NCBI GenBank assembly: GCA_950097015.1
Contig: CATNEN010000008.1
Coordinates: forward strand, 3,534,001 to 3,598,000
Reading direction: 5' to 3'
DNA length: 64,000 nucleotides
Origin: Macrostomum hystrix
Taxonomy: Eukaryota > Platyhelminthes > Macrostomidae
The translations under genes were made by a program, and so were the position numbers. Of the stretch, positions 38,801 to 49,034 are shown piece by piece (position 1 is the first letter of the stretch; every line of letters starts with the position of its first letter). Under the pieces are notes generated by a model that saw only the letters and a program-made list of their open reading frames with translations, ran no database searches and had not been told where the DNA came from.

Positions 38801-41501
38801 TCTCGCACCACGGTCCTTAAGTTCGATTCCACGGCGAGGCCACATTTATTTGGGGCGCAGCCGCGGAGAGAAGGCCTGGGGGCTTGTCGTGCAATTTACG
38901 CCCTTGATGGCCAACCTCCAAGGCACAGTGAAGTGTACACTGCCTGACGATGAGAAAGTCAGGGCAGATGTACACACGTGTGTGAGCGTATGCCTGCGTA
39001 CGGTATCTGTGTGCGTGTGTGCTCAGGAGTCAGCGAAATGGGCAGAATTGCCTCCTCGCTGGCTGCGGGTCTAGTGTCACCAAATTATGTGTCATTGCCC
39101 ACAGCCCTCCTGCAATTATTATTTTTATTATCCCCGGATCTGTCAGATGTTATCCCCGGATCTGTCAAATGTTATTCCCGGATCTGTCAGATGTTATCCT
39201 CGGATCTGTCAGATGTTATCCCCGGATCTGTCACAGATTATCCCGGATCTGTCTGATGTTATGCCCGGATCTGCCAGATATATCGCTCGGGTTTGTCAGA
39301 TGTTGTCAGTCAGATTTTCTGATGTATACAATCGAATGCCAAGTTCCAAACCTGATGCTCGTCGAGCCATCCCTCGGCGCCCTCGTGATGATGTCCTGAA
39401 GCGCCTGCCGCGGATCCGCCACCAGAGGCCAAGCCGCCGGCAGCGGCACCGGGAGCTCCGGCCGCCTGAGGAGCAGCCATAGCCTGGATGAGGCGCTTGC
39501 CACCACTGGCTACGGCGGCTGCGGCTGCTGAGTCGGCGTGATGCGGCACGGCATCTTTGGCTGCCAGCAGCAGGTGGCCAGGCGGATCTCCGCCGCCTCC
39601 GATGCCGGCGCCTCTGCTAGCGGAGCCAGGCGCATCGTAGATAGCGTGCACTCCCTCCGGGATGATGACGGAAAGGGCTGTGCCAACAAGCAGGCCGGCG
39701 CCAAATATGGTAACTAGGCGAAGGCGTTCCTGGGGATGGAGAGATATTTCAGAATTTTGAGATCTGCTTTGTGGCCTGTTTTTTGTAGCGAGGCCATATT
39801 CATTTGGGGTGCAGCATTGGAGAGAAGGCTTGGGGGCTTGTTGCACCTTGAGGGCAACCTCCAAGGCACAGTGAAAGTGTACACTGCTGATGATGAGAAA
39901 GTCAGGGCAGATGTACACTCCTGTGTCAGCATGTGCCTGCATAGGGTATCTGTGTGCATGAGTGCTTAGGAGTCAGCAAAATGGGCAGAATTGCATTTTT
40001 GCTGGCTACAGGTCTAGTATCACCAAATAATGCCTAATTGCACACAGCATCCTGCAATTAATTTTATTAAATGGTTACAAATAACCAATTCATAATATGA
40101 CACTTTTATTATTATATACACTAATCTTAAAATTAATGACTAAGCAGAGATATCTATAACATTAATTGATTATAATCTACTAATGACAAATGACTAAATG
40201 AATAAACAAACACTAATTCTAACATCAATGCTATAATCATTAGCTAGCTGAGTATTTTTCACTTAAATAAAAAGTTGACTGTATTGACAGTATTGAGACA
40301 GCAACAAAATTTTGACAGGGAAGAGGATAAAACTTGAGTCCATAATCATTTGAACTTGAAATTGTAATACTACTTTATAGTGTGCATAAGCTACATTTGG
40401 TGTCCAGAAGTTTTTAGCTAACACTTTGTCTTTTATATACTTCTACATGGTTTGCTGTTTTTGACTGGCTATTCAATCCCTACCCCTAACCTAACCTTGG
40501 TGACTAACCTCCTAACAAATTCATTATATACTTTCTCAAGTTCTAGCTAGATGGCTATATAGGACCAACATATGACCCTCCTTTTTTAGCATCAGCACTA
40601 AAGTAGCTAAATAGTATTATCCTAATCTTTAAAAAATCAAGGCTATACTGATAACAAATACATCAATAGTGTATTAAAAACAGACCAGAACAAGCCACAA
40701 TAAACAATATAAAATAGCTTCTTTTGTAGTTGATTTAAAAAATATGTTAAAAAAGCAAAAAGGTATTATTAAGAAATGTGTAAGAAAAACTAAGAAATTT
40801 AGTTTAGGTTATAGGTAACAATTGTTTTGGGATAAAAAATTACCCATAAACAATTCAATCATTTATTTAAAAAATATAAAAATCAATATGGCTTATAAAT
40901 ACTTTGGACCCTCTCAAATAGTTTATATTTTAGCAAAAAATATGCTAATCCAACACATTGATTCTTCAGCAGTTATCAAAATAATGCTAGCTACACACAG
41001 AAAACAAAAAAGATATGAGTAAAACAGAAAACCTAAGGCTGAAAAAATCGAATTTTACCATTAATAATGGAAACTATTTCTGCCATTTAAAAACGAATAG
41101 GCAGCCTATAAAAACACAGGCTGCTAGAAAGATTCCAGAACAGATGTCAGGTGCTTAGCTAGAATTGAGATAAAATATTTCATTAAATAGTATTATTCAA
41201 AATGCAATGTACATTAAAGACAATATGCCATTAAAAAAGTAATTTGTTTAAAAAAAAACACTTTTAGTTACCAGTTAGATACATTAAGAAACTCTTCAAG
41301 TGTAGTATTTGCTTTTGAAACATTGTTAAAAGGAAACTGGAGTAGCAGACTAGGTTATAGATTATAAAAAACATCATAATGACAACATTAATGTGATTTT
41401 ATTACCTCCGATAGACTAAACGCAAGCGGAATCATCCCAATTCCATATGATCCAGCAAGCATGGCAAATGATAGGAAAGCTAGTGTTAAAAATTCCTTCA
41501 T
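35838..41501 (-). CDS. SLC39A9: Zinc transporter ZIP9, four exons
   Basis: ZIP9 moves zinc into the cytosol from the Golgi or across the plasma membrane. Minus-strand exons: 41501-41406, 39729-39352, 38064-37693, 36110-35838, all phase 0, giving 372 residues (human 307). Exon 1 encodes [17 protein letters not shown] and ends SLSE. Exon 2 resumes [19 protein letters not shown] and [12 protein letters not shown], then a loop rich in Gly, Ala and His that is longer than in vertebrates. Exon 3 has [15 protein letters not shown] and the metal-site helices [14 protein letters not shown] and [11 protein letters not shown]. Exon 4 has [20 protein letters not shown] and ends GHSHEHH. Intron 1 carries a SINE, intron 2 an array plus a SINE, intron 3 an array plus an LTR fragment. 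It is head-to-head with PEX2. Confidence 0.95.
36185..37650. repeat. Minisatellite in SLC39A9 intron 3, about 28-29-bp unit, interrupted by an LTR
   Basis: Core aatcatgaggatcttaggga. The left block (36185-36575) is nearly uniform; the right block (36985-37650) has a different dominant variant (cttgggaattaggggatg). The LTR fragment lies between. Confidence 0.94.
36576..36976 (+). mobile_element. LTR of a retrotransposon with adjacent primer-binding site
   Basis: A 383-bp unit begins TGTCGCGACTTTC and ends GTAAGTCACGACA (36958); the two ends are inverted copies of each other at 11 of 13 bases and have the TG...CA termini of an LTR. A TATA-like TTAAATATATAG lies at 36834-36845. Directly after it, 36959-36976 reads tggcccccaatgtaggg, close to the complement of the 3' end of tRNA-Lys, the usual primer-binding site of many Ty3-like elements. 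No internal coding region follows; the array resumes at once. Read as a 5' LTR with a few leader bases left after deletion. Confidence 0.75.
38125..39320. repeat. Minisatellite in SLC39A9 intron 2, about 22-bp unit, interrupted by a SINE
   Basis: Core ggatctgtcagatgttatcc; left block 38125-38765 (about 28 copies), right block 39130-39320 (about eight more degenerate copies). Confidence 0.94.
38766..39130 (+). mobile_element. tRNA-derived SINE, family 1, full-length copy
   Basis: Head with A box tggcagagcggttaacgc and B box agttcgattcc, resembling a Ser or Leu tRNA; then a body (aggccacatttatttgggg, later ggcagatgtacacac) and a TTATTA-type tail. It is inserted in the ggatctgtcag array. Three other copies of the same body are in the window. 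Confidence 0.88.
39787..40072 (+). mobile_element. SINE family 1, 5'-truncated copy
   Basis: Starts in the body (gaggccatattcatttgggg) without the tRNA-like head and runs to tgcaattaattttatta. It matches the 38.8-kb copy over about 280 bp with many substitutions. In SLC39A9 intron 1. Truncation at the 5' end fits target-primed reverse transcription. Confidence 0.85.
40073..41405. other. Remainder of SLC39A9 intron 1, AT-rich
   Basis: No array, gene or element recognised. This is one of the few long introns in the window without a minisatellite. Confidence 0.6.
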
Positions 41502-43255
41502 TTTAGAGTCGAGTCTTCACACAAAAATATACAAAATAAAAAAAAACTGGAACTGTCGACGTAATATCTTTAGAAAAGATAACTCTGGCTTAGAAATTTG
41601 GTGTTCACTTTGCTAGCAGCTCTAACTAAGGCTAGAGAGAAACTGTGAATGCCGTCTAATATTACATTAACTTACTTCATCTGGTCGCCTTTTTCTTGGT
41701 CGTTCATTACTATTAGAATTATCGCAAACTCGCACACAAAAGAATACAACTTAAATATATATGCTGGAGAAAACATATGCTAAAAATTTATACTGGTTGA
41801 CTCGTGAAATTTGCCTAGTCTTGACGTAACCAGGATGAGATTTGTTTTTTTGCTTTGAAGTTCTTATTTCAAAACCACAAAATTGCTGACGGCATATTGG
41901 CACGACACTTATTTAAAGAGGCTTGTTTTATGAGCTAAATTAATTGTTTATTTTTTATAGTAATGATAATAACATAATTATATACTATTATAAGACACTA
42001 TAGGCTTCTATTTTGTAGTTTTTTAAGTTCTGTAGTGTCTGCAAACAATCTTGAAAGCTCAGTTATCTTAAAGGGTCGGCGTGATCATCTTACACTAAAC
42101 TCTTTTCTCTGTGGTTATACCCCAAATGAATGTGGCCTCACCATGGAAATTAAACTTAGGGACTGTGGTGCAAAAGCCAAATAGACTAGAGACAATATAG
42201 CCATGAGAATAAAAAGCCCCTAATTATTTTTTACCAGACTATTTATAACCCCTACAAAAGGCACCCAATTGAAAGAATATTTTGCTAGCAGCCAATTGGA
42301 GTTAGGTGGGGTAGAGCAGAGCAGATGCCTATTGTGACATTGTCACTGCAGGATGTAGTTTTAGCACCTTCAATATTCTATTATCAGAAACCAAAGGCAC
42401 AACTGGCACATTGCTGGCATGAACTGTTAAGCACAAAATTACTAGAACAAAGCATTTTTCACAATGACACATTGCCCTGGAACCTAACCAAATCCTAAGC
42501 TTATTTTCATATTGAACATTGCATCTGCACATATAGGCACATTGTATCAGTGCATTGATAAAATCACACCTTAAAGACAACATGAATTTTAGCAGTCTCT
42601 GAAGCTACAACAAAACTGATATAGAATCAGCACATTGCATTTATAATTCAGGACTTAATATTCCAAAAAAAATTATCATACTTTTTAACTTGCACAGTTT
42701 TGTAATATGTTATTAGAAGAAACTTTTGCACATTTTTTGTTTTATTAAATATTTGAAAAGGCATTGTCCATGAACAATACCAATGGCATGAAAATTGGCA
42801 AATTTTGGAATACTGAATACCGAATATGAATACCAAATATTCATTTTATCTCTACTAAATTCTTATATCTCGTTCCTATTGCTAATTTTCCCTTTTAAAT
42901 AGTTTTTCAACTATTAAGTTCTAGATTTCAGAGCTTAGCTAATGTAGTAAGTCAGTATTACAAAAAAATTCTGTTGGATAAGGTATTGAGACACTGCAGA
43001 TGCCATATGCAAATATATTTAGTATATGAATATTTAATTTCACGAGCACTCTTTGTTTAAATTTTCCATGTCCTAATGTACACTCATATCTTAATTACCA
43101 GTTCTCTGTCTAGTCAGCATATAACCACCTATAAAGTATTGTTTCCTATATTTTAGGTCTTTGCAATTGTTATTTGTGCTATTCTATTTACTCCTATTAT
43201 AAGCTATATGATGTATATTATTTAGTAGTGTAGTTAAGTTTATTAATGCCACTAG
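41502..43255. other. Divergent intergenic region between SLC39A9 and PEX2
   Basis: AT-rich single-copy DNA between two genes read away from each other. It should contain both promoters and the missing first exon of PEX2. No TATA box could be chosen. Confidence 0.5.
42119..42186 (-). mobile_element. SINE family 1 fragment, reverse orientation
   Basis: The string ccccaaatgaatgtggcctc is the complement of the family 1 body near its head; similarity fades on both sides. Confidence 0.65.
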
Positions 43256-43315
43256 TTGGAATTGCTTATTTGGATTCCAAACAAACAATCCAATCCTGTT
43301 CAATATTCATTGCAG

Positions 43316-44533
43316 GCTGTGTCAGCACAGGTTCAAGCACTGCGAGTCAGCCAGCTGGAGGCTGATGAGCTAGATGAGGATATGGCTGCCCTCTTAGCTG
43401 ACCGAATCATGGATGCTTTAAATCAGATTTATCCTATTGTCTCAGAGTGGGCAGCGGAGCTCAGATTAATGTCGAGGCTATTTCTGTGTGGCACTTTGCT
43501 ATGCCATAATGTTGGCTCTGGTCCAGCTGCTACTTTTGGTGCAAAGCTCTATGGCATTGAACTGCTTGTGCCTCGAAAAAATGGCAACGTCAGCACAGCA
43601 GCTTCAAGCAGCCCCGCTGTTGGCTATTCCATCAGGCTGAAGTTCCTTGCCACCCTATGTCTGATTGGCTATGGTCGAGATCGCCTTTGGCAAAGGGTAG
43701 ATTATCTTTTTTCAGCTGTTTATTTATCCTCAGGTGTCAGGCAATGTCAGCTGTTAGTTATCCTCAGGTGTGTCAGGCAATGTCAGCTGTTAGTTATCCT
43801 CAGCTGTGTCAGGCAATGTCAGCTGTTAGTTATCCTCAGGTGTGTCAGGCAATGTCAGCTGTTAGTTATCCTCAGGTGTGTCAGGCAATGTCAGCTGTTA
43901 GTTATCCTCAGGTGTGTCAGGCAATGTCAGCTGTTAGTTATCCTCAGCTGTGTCAGGCAATGTCAGCTGTTAGTTATACTCAGGTGTGTCAGGCAATGTC
44001 AGCTGTTAACTTATCAATTAAACTAAAAACTCACCTGTTCTTAGAGTAGCAGCAGCAGCAGTGTGAAGACAGCTCTATCTGGCGCCCTTAGCCTGCTGGA
44101 ATTAATTAACCTGTTAGCGTTCCTTCGAAATGGCCGTCGGGTTAGCCTAGTTCACCGGTTGCTAGGTGCTCGCTGGGGCCACCCGCCGGGACCTCCGCGT
44201 CTTTACCAGCCGGCAGCATTCGCCTTTGTTGATCGCGAGCTTGTGTGGCACAGCTTCGCCGAGTTTGCCGACTCCGCCGCTGGCGCCCTCGCGGATGTCA
44301 GACGACTATTTCGCGGTCGCATTGACGCCCCTGCTGCTGATGATTGCGGCGACAGTCCGGGTGGATGTCGATTGTGCGGCCAGGAGGCCTACCTGCCCAC
44401 ACTGTGCAGCGACAGTTGCCGCTGCGGTCCCTGCTGCTACTTCTGCCTGGCTGCCCGACTGCCCTTCACCTGTCCAAGCTGCGAGGCTAGGGCTGATTCG
44501 TCTGACTCGCTGGTGTCAATGTGCGCGCGATAG
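43316..44533 (+). CDS. PEX2: Peroxisome biogenesis factor 2, 5' end incomplete
   Basis: PEX2 is a RING-type ubiquitin ligase subunit (with PEX10 and PEX12) in the peroxisomal membrane that drives PEX5 recycling. The first visible exon follows an acceptor at 43315 and encodes VQALRVSQLEADELDED, then LMSRLFLCGTLL. There is no in-frame ATG before the conserved part, so a short upstream coding exon is missing. The last exon (from 44045, or 44050/44053) encodes VKTALSGALSLLELINLLAF, FVDRELVWHSFAEF and a C-terminal RING CRLCGQE...CYFC...CPSC. The RING lacks the usual histidine: a cysteine sits in its place. The donor of the first exon is ambiguous: AGG|GTAGAT at 43697 (phase 0), or one of the CAG|GTGTGT sites in the following array. 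Confidence 0.92.
43731..44012. repeat. Minisatellite in PEX2 carrying repeated donor-like sites, 36-bp unit
   Basis: About eight copies; core gttagttatcctcaggtgtg. The unit repeats the sequence context at the edge of the preceding exon (ttatcctcag|gtgt), and the 12-codon period keeps the upstream reading frame open throughout. See the finding. Confidence 0.9.
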
Positions 44534-44589
44534 GGTACTTAGCTGAATATTATTGAGTCACCTGGACTGGATAGCTTTCCCGAAAGAAA

Positions 44590-44820
44590 GGGAAACTCCA
44601 TGACCTCAATGCCGCGGCGAGGCCACATCCATTGTGGCGCACAGCCGCGTATAGAACAGCCGCTTGGGGCTTCTCGTGCGATTTACGCCAATAGGGTCCA
44701 AAGTACAAGGCACATTGGGTGTGTACACTGCAAGACAATGTAGAAGTCAGAGCAGATGTACACACCTGTAAGAGTGTGCCCAGTCCTGGTGGCGCTATTG
44801 TTGACAGAACGAATAAATAA
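44590..44820 (+). mobile_element. SINE family 1 copy in the PEX2 3' UTR
   Basis: Body strings ggcgaggccacat, ggggcttctcgtgcgattta and agagcagatgtacacac match the family 1 element, but the 3' end differs (ggcgctattgttgacagaac, then aataaataaa). It starts about 55 bp after the PEX2 stop. AATAAA at 44812-44817 may serve as the gene's poly(A) signal. Confidence 0.8.
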
Positions 44821-45310
44821 AATAGAAAACAATTTCTAAAAGAAAACAACTTGTCCAGCATTTCTCATCTTCGTAATATTTTATTGCAAAATACCAAGTG
44901 TTTCTGCAGTATTCTTGTTGTTTTTTTATTAAGTACTCTGTCTGTACTTGCTTGTTATAGAAATAAAAATAAATTGCAAGCCTGGAACTATTTAACTCTG
45001 GTATTACTTCGAGGCCCAAGACCTGTTTGATGCTAGTGCATTGTTCAGATTACGTAAATCGCTTACATATGTTTTCATATTGTGTTGCCTATTTGAGCAT
45101 CTTTTAAATTATTTACAGCCGTTAATTTTCTTCAGATTTTTTGTTGATTTTACTCATACAGAGAATGCAGCTTTCTTGTTTTTTTACCGCAGATTGACTT
45201 GGCTTAATGCCTTTTCTATATATGCAAATCTATGCATTGTTCGAATAAGCGAAGGGGGTTGAGTAGCTAGTCCTATATACTAATTCGGCATTTGATGTAG
45301 TGCTTCTAGC
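44821..45310. other. Unique AT-rich intergenic DNA
   Basis: No gene or repeat recognised. Confidence 0.5.
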
Positions 45311-45590
45311 TTGAAGCCCAGTAGCCTGAGCTTCGGACCTCTAACCGATAGGTTTCGAGTTCGAATCTCAACCCAAGTGAAGTAATTTGAGTTCTAGAGC
45401 AGACACTTTGATTTCCTGGTGCATCGTTTCGCTAAACTGTAACATGGGTGCCAATATTTGCTGGGGTAGAGATTTCATAGGGTGTCGTGGGCTCCCCAGT
45501 ACACGACTAAAAATCTGCGCGTGGCCTTTAGAAGCACCGCGAAATAGCTGAGACTATCTGTAAGTCTGACCCCAACTTAGCTGTAGTTAC
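45311..45590 (+). mobile_element. tRNA-derived SINE, family 2
   Basis: Head contains cagtagcctgagcttcgg (A-box region) and B box gagttcgaatctcaaccc, then a body with gaagtaatttgag, tgctggggtagag and gggctccccagtacacgac. Body strings are shared with 29175-29400. No stem pairing suitable for a functional tRNA. Confidence 0.7.
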
Positions 45591-45716
45591 TATTTATCTA
45601 TCTATACACTTAATATTCTTCAGATATTCTACTCACTCTACTTATTTTAGCTTTTGTCAGTTGTCATTAGCGCATATCTCAACCAAATCTATTTCAGCTA
45701 TAGAAGAGCAACAACC

Positions 45717-45896
45717 ATGAAGCGGTACAAGTCCATCCCTAAGAAGCGCACTAGGCACGATCGCGAGGAGAAGAGACGTGACTTGGAGACCCTGCCCAAG
45801 CAGGTGGCGACTATTGTGCTGCCAACCTTGCTGGCCATTGTGCTGGTTATCGTGGTCTTTGTTTACTTTGCATCGCAACCGACTGCGGAAGCTTAA
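45717..45896 (+). CDS. SMCO4: Single-pass membrane and coiled-coil domain protein 4
   Basis: A 59-residue protein with one transmembrane helix; its function is not established in any animal. It matches human SMCO4 (59 residues) along its whole length: basic N-terminus MKRYKSIPKKRTRHDREEKR, then QVATIVLPTLLAIVLVIVVF (about 31-50), and a short tail ASQPTAEA. The whole coding sequence is in one exon, starting at ATG 45717. An acceptor-like atctatttcag ends at 45697, 19 bp before the ATG, so the 5' UTR is probably spliced, either in cis or by a trans-spliced leader. Confidence 0.92.
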   Translation: MKRYKSIPKKRTRHDREEKRRDLETLPKQVATIVLPTLLAIVLVIVVFVYFASQPTAEA

Positions 45897-46012
45897 TAGA
45901 ACGATGAGACTCGAGTATCTATAGTTCGCTTCATAATAGGTATCTTACAAAACCCTTAACCTGATATCCCAGTGCTCACAAAATACATTATGTGCTATAT
46001 TTTGGCCACTCA

Positions 46013-46278
46013 GATCCCCATTCTCCCAGATCTCTTTCAAGCTGAGATCCCCATTCTCCCAGATCTCTTTCAAGCTGAGATCCCCATTCTCCCAGATCTC
46101 TTTCAAGCTGAGATCCCCATTCTCCCAGATCTCTTTCAAGCTGAGATCCCCATTCTCCCAGATCTCTTTCAAGCTGAGATCCCCATTCTCCCAGATCTAT
46201 TTCAAGCTGAGATCCCCATTCTCCCAGATCTCTGTCAAGCTGAGATCCCCATTCTCCCAGATCTCTTTTAAGCTGAGA
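46013..46278. repeat. Minisatellite downstream of SMCO4, 33-bp unit
   Basis: Eight nearly perfect copies with core atccccattctcccagatct, beginning about 115 bp after the SMCO4 stop. Confidence 0.94.
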
Positions 46279-46775
46279 TAGGTATCCTACTTAATATCTT
46301 CCCTGATCCTAATATAAAAGTGTGTGATTAAGAGTTATTTGCCGAATTTATTTAGGTAAAGCAGTACATTTACGCTTGCGCGATTGCATAATTTTTCATA
46401 AACAAACAGATCACTTCGTGCTTAATTTGGTGCAAATTCTTTCAATGAAATCTAGAAGTTCCGCTACTGTGTGAACCATGATTGTTGTTTTCATTTATTT
46501 TTTTATTCTCAACTGGTGTCATTTTTTATCCTTTACATGACAATATTCCTACTAGCCTACTCACTATTAGTAATCATTAGTGGAATCACTTTTCAGATTT
46601 CGCATACAATATTAATACGAAAAGTTTAACATTCGACTAACTTGCCTTCATAAATTAGTTATTTCTAATTTGTTCTGTTAAGAAACTGTTTTGTTTGTTG
46701 TTAAATATTCTTTTTGAGTAGTGTCTGTGCGCCTCCAAATTGTAAACCTGATATTCTTTCTCTGCATCAACATAG
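46279..46775. other. Unique AT-rich intergenic DNA
   Basis: No gene recognised. Confidence 0.5.
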
Positions 46776-46777
46776 CA

Positions 46778-48342
46778 GTCTCCCTCTCACCCCATCCACC
46801 AGTCTCCCTCTCACCCCGTCCACCAGTCTCCATCTCACCCCATCCACCAGACTCCCTCTCACCCCATCCACCAGTCTCCCTCTCACCCTATCCACTAGTC
46901 TCCCTCTCACCCTATCCACCAGTCTCCCTCTCACCCCATCCACCAGTCTCCATCTCACCCCATCCACCAGTCTCCATCTCACCCCATCCACCAGTCTCCA
47001 TCTCACCCCATCCACCAGTCTCCCTCTCACCCTATCCACCAGTCTCCCTCTCACCCTATCCACCAGTCTCCCTCTCACCCCATCCACCAGTCTCCATCTC
47101 ACCCCATCCACCAGACTCCCTCTCACCCCATCCACCAGTCTCCCTCTCACCCCATCCACCAGTCTCCCTCTCACCCCATCCACCAGTCTCCCTCTCACCC
47201 CATCCACCAGTCTCCATCTCACCCCATCCACCAGACTCCCTCTCACCCCATCCACCAGTCTCCCTCTCACCCCATCCACCAGTCTCCCTCTCACCCCATC
47301 CACCAGTCTCCCTCTCACCCCATCCACCAGTCTCCCTCTCACCCCATCCACCAGACTCCCTCTCACCCCATCCACCAGTCTCCCTCTCACCCTATCCACT
47401 AGTCTCCCTCTCACCCTATCCACCAGTCTCCCTCTCACCCCATCCACCAGTCTCCCTCTCACCCCATCCACCAGTCTCCCTCTCACCCCATCCACCAGTC
47501 TCCCTCTCACCCTATCCACCAGTCTCCCTCTCACCCCATCCACCAGTCTCCATCTCACCCCATCCACCAGTCTCCCTCTCACCCCATCCACCAGACTCCC
47601 TCTCACCCCATCCACCAGTCTCCATCTCACCCCATCCACCAGTCTCCCTCTCACCCCATCCACCAGTCTCCATCTCACCCCATCCACCAGTCTCCCTCTC
47701 GCCCTATCCACTAGTCTCCCTCTCACCCCATCCACCAGTCTCCCTCTCACCCTATCCACTAGTCTCCCTCTCACCCTATCCACCAGTCTCCCTCTCACCC
47801 TATCCACCAGTCTCCCTCTCACCCCATCCACCAGTCTCCCTCTCACCCTATCCACCAGTCTCCCTCTCACCCCATCCACCAGTCTCCCTCTCACCCCATC
47901 CACCAGTCTCCCTCTCACCCCATCCACCAGTCTCCCTCTCACCCTATCCACCAGTCTCCCTCTCACCCCATCCACCAGTCTCCATCTCACCCCATCCACC
48001 AGTCTCCCTCTCACCCCATCCACCAGACTCCCTCTCACCCCATCCACCAGTCTCCATCTCACCCCATCCACCAGTCTCCATCTCACCCCATCCACCAGTC
48101 TCCCTCTCGCCCTATCCACTAGTCTCCCTCTCACCCCATCCACCAGTCTCCCTCTCACCCTATCCACTAGTCTCCCTCTCACCCTATCCACCAGTCTCCC
48201 TCTCACCCTATCCACCAGTCTCCCTCTCACCCCATCCACCAGTCTCCCTCTCACCCTATCCACCAGTCTCCCTCTCACCCCATCCACCAGTCTCCCTCTC
48301 ACCCCATCCAACAGTCTCCCTCTCGCCCCATCCACCAGTCAT
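46778..48342. repeat. Minisatellite, 24-bp unit, about 65 copies
   Basis: Core ctccctctcaccccatccac. The 24-bp period leaves open frames of more than 500 codons on both strands. Units vary at a few fixed positions (c/t, c/a, a/t), and a block with the rare variant cgccctatccactag appears twice (about 47700 and 48110), so blocks of about 17 units were duplicated. No start, splice or family evidence for coding. Confidence 0.95.
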
Positions 48343-49030
48343 AAATAAAAATATAAATTTCATTTTAAGTTTAAAAAAAATTCTATGAAATATTAAGGTA
48401 AATCAAAAGTAAAAAATTGCTAGTTGTATTAGAGTTTAACATTTTTGTGTCTTTTTTCTAGTTTCTAACGACACTTTTTACGAGTTTTTCTGCATACTCG
48501 AAAAGATATTCGACTCACTTTTCATATATTAAAGAAAGTGTTTCAAGTCTCATATACTTTTTTTCAGCATTCCTTTTTAGAGTTCAGTGTTTTAGCGGTG
48601 TTCATTCCAAACTCTCAGTTGATTGAGAATGGGTGAGCTCTATTGATATTTGTTAAGTATATAATGATACTTAATGTTTTATTTTTTACACATTTTTAAC
48701 TGCGTTTGAGTCTCCTTTCTCTGTCTTTAACAATGGTGTTTTTAGTCTAAATAGCATGAACAAAATTACTATTTGTGTTTAGACTCTTTTGTATGCCGTG
48801 TCAAACACTATTTCCAACTTATTCTACTATATATATATATTATGTTACTTGAGTCATTAATTCTTCTTGCAGTCTTAGTCGCACTTTTCGCTGACTGTCG
48901 ACGGCATAGTTGGAGCTGGATCTAAACTTTTGGCTTGTTGGCATTTACGAGTATATTGTGTTCTTTATTTGAACCCGTTACTAATCATTCTAGTCCCAGA
49001 TCAGCAATCATCCTCAGGTACAAGTCACAT
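48343..49030. other. Unique intergenic DNA
   Basis: No gene recognised. Confidence 0.5.
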
Positions 49031-49034
49031 ATAA

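Noticed and set aside
48629-48640. ATGG|GTGAGC as a tiny first coding exon
   Set aside because: It resembles the cyclooxygenase start exon, but no downstream exon lacking a start needs it; the TNF-like gene has its own ATG and TATA box.
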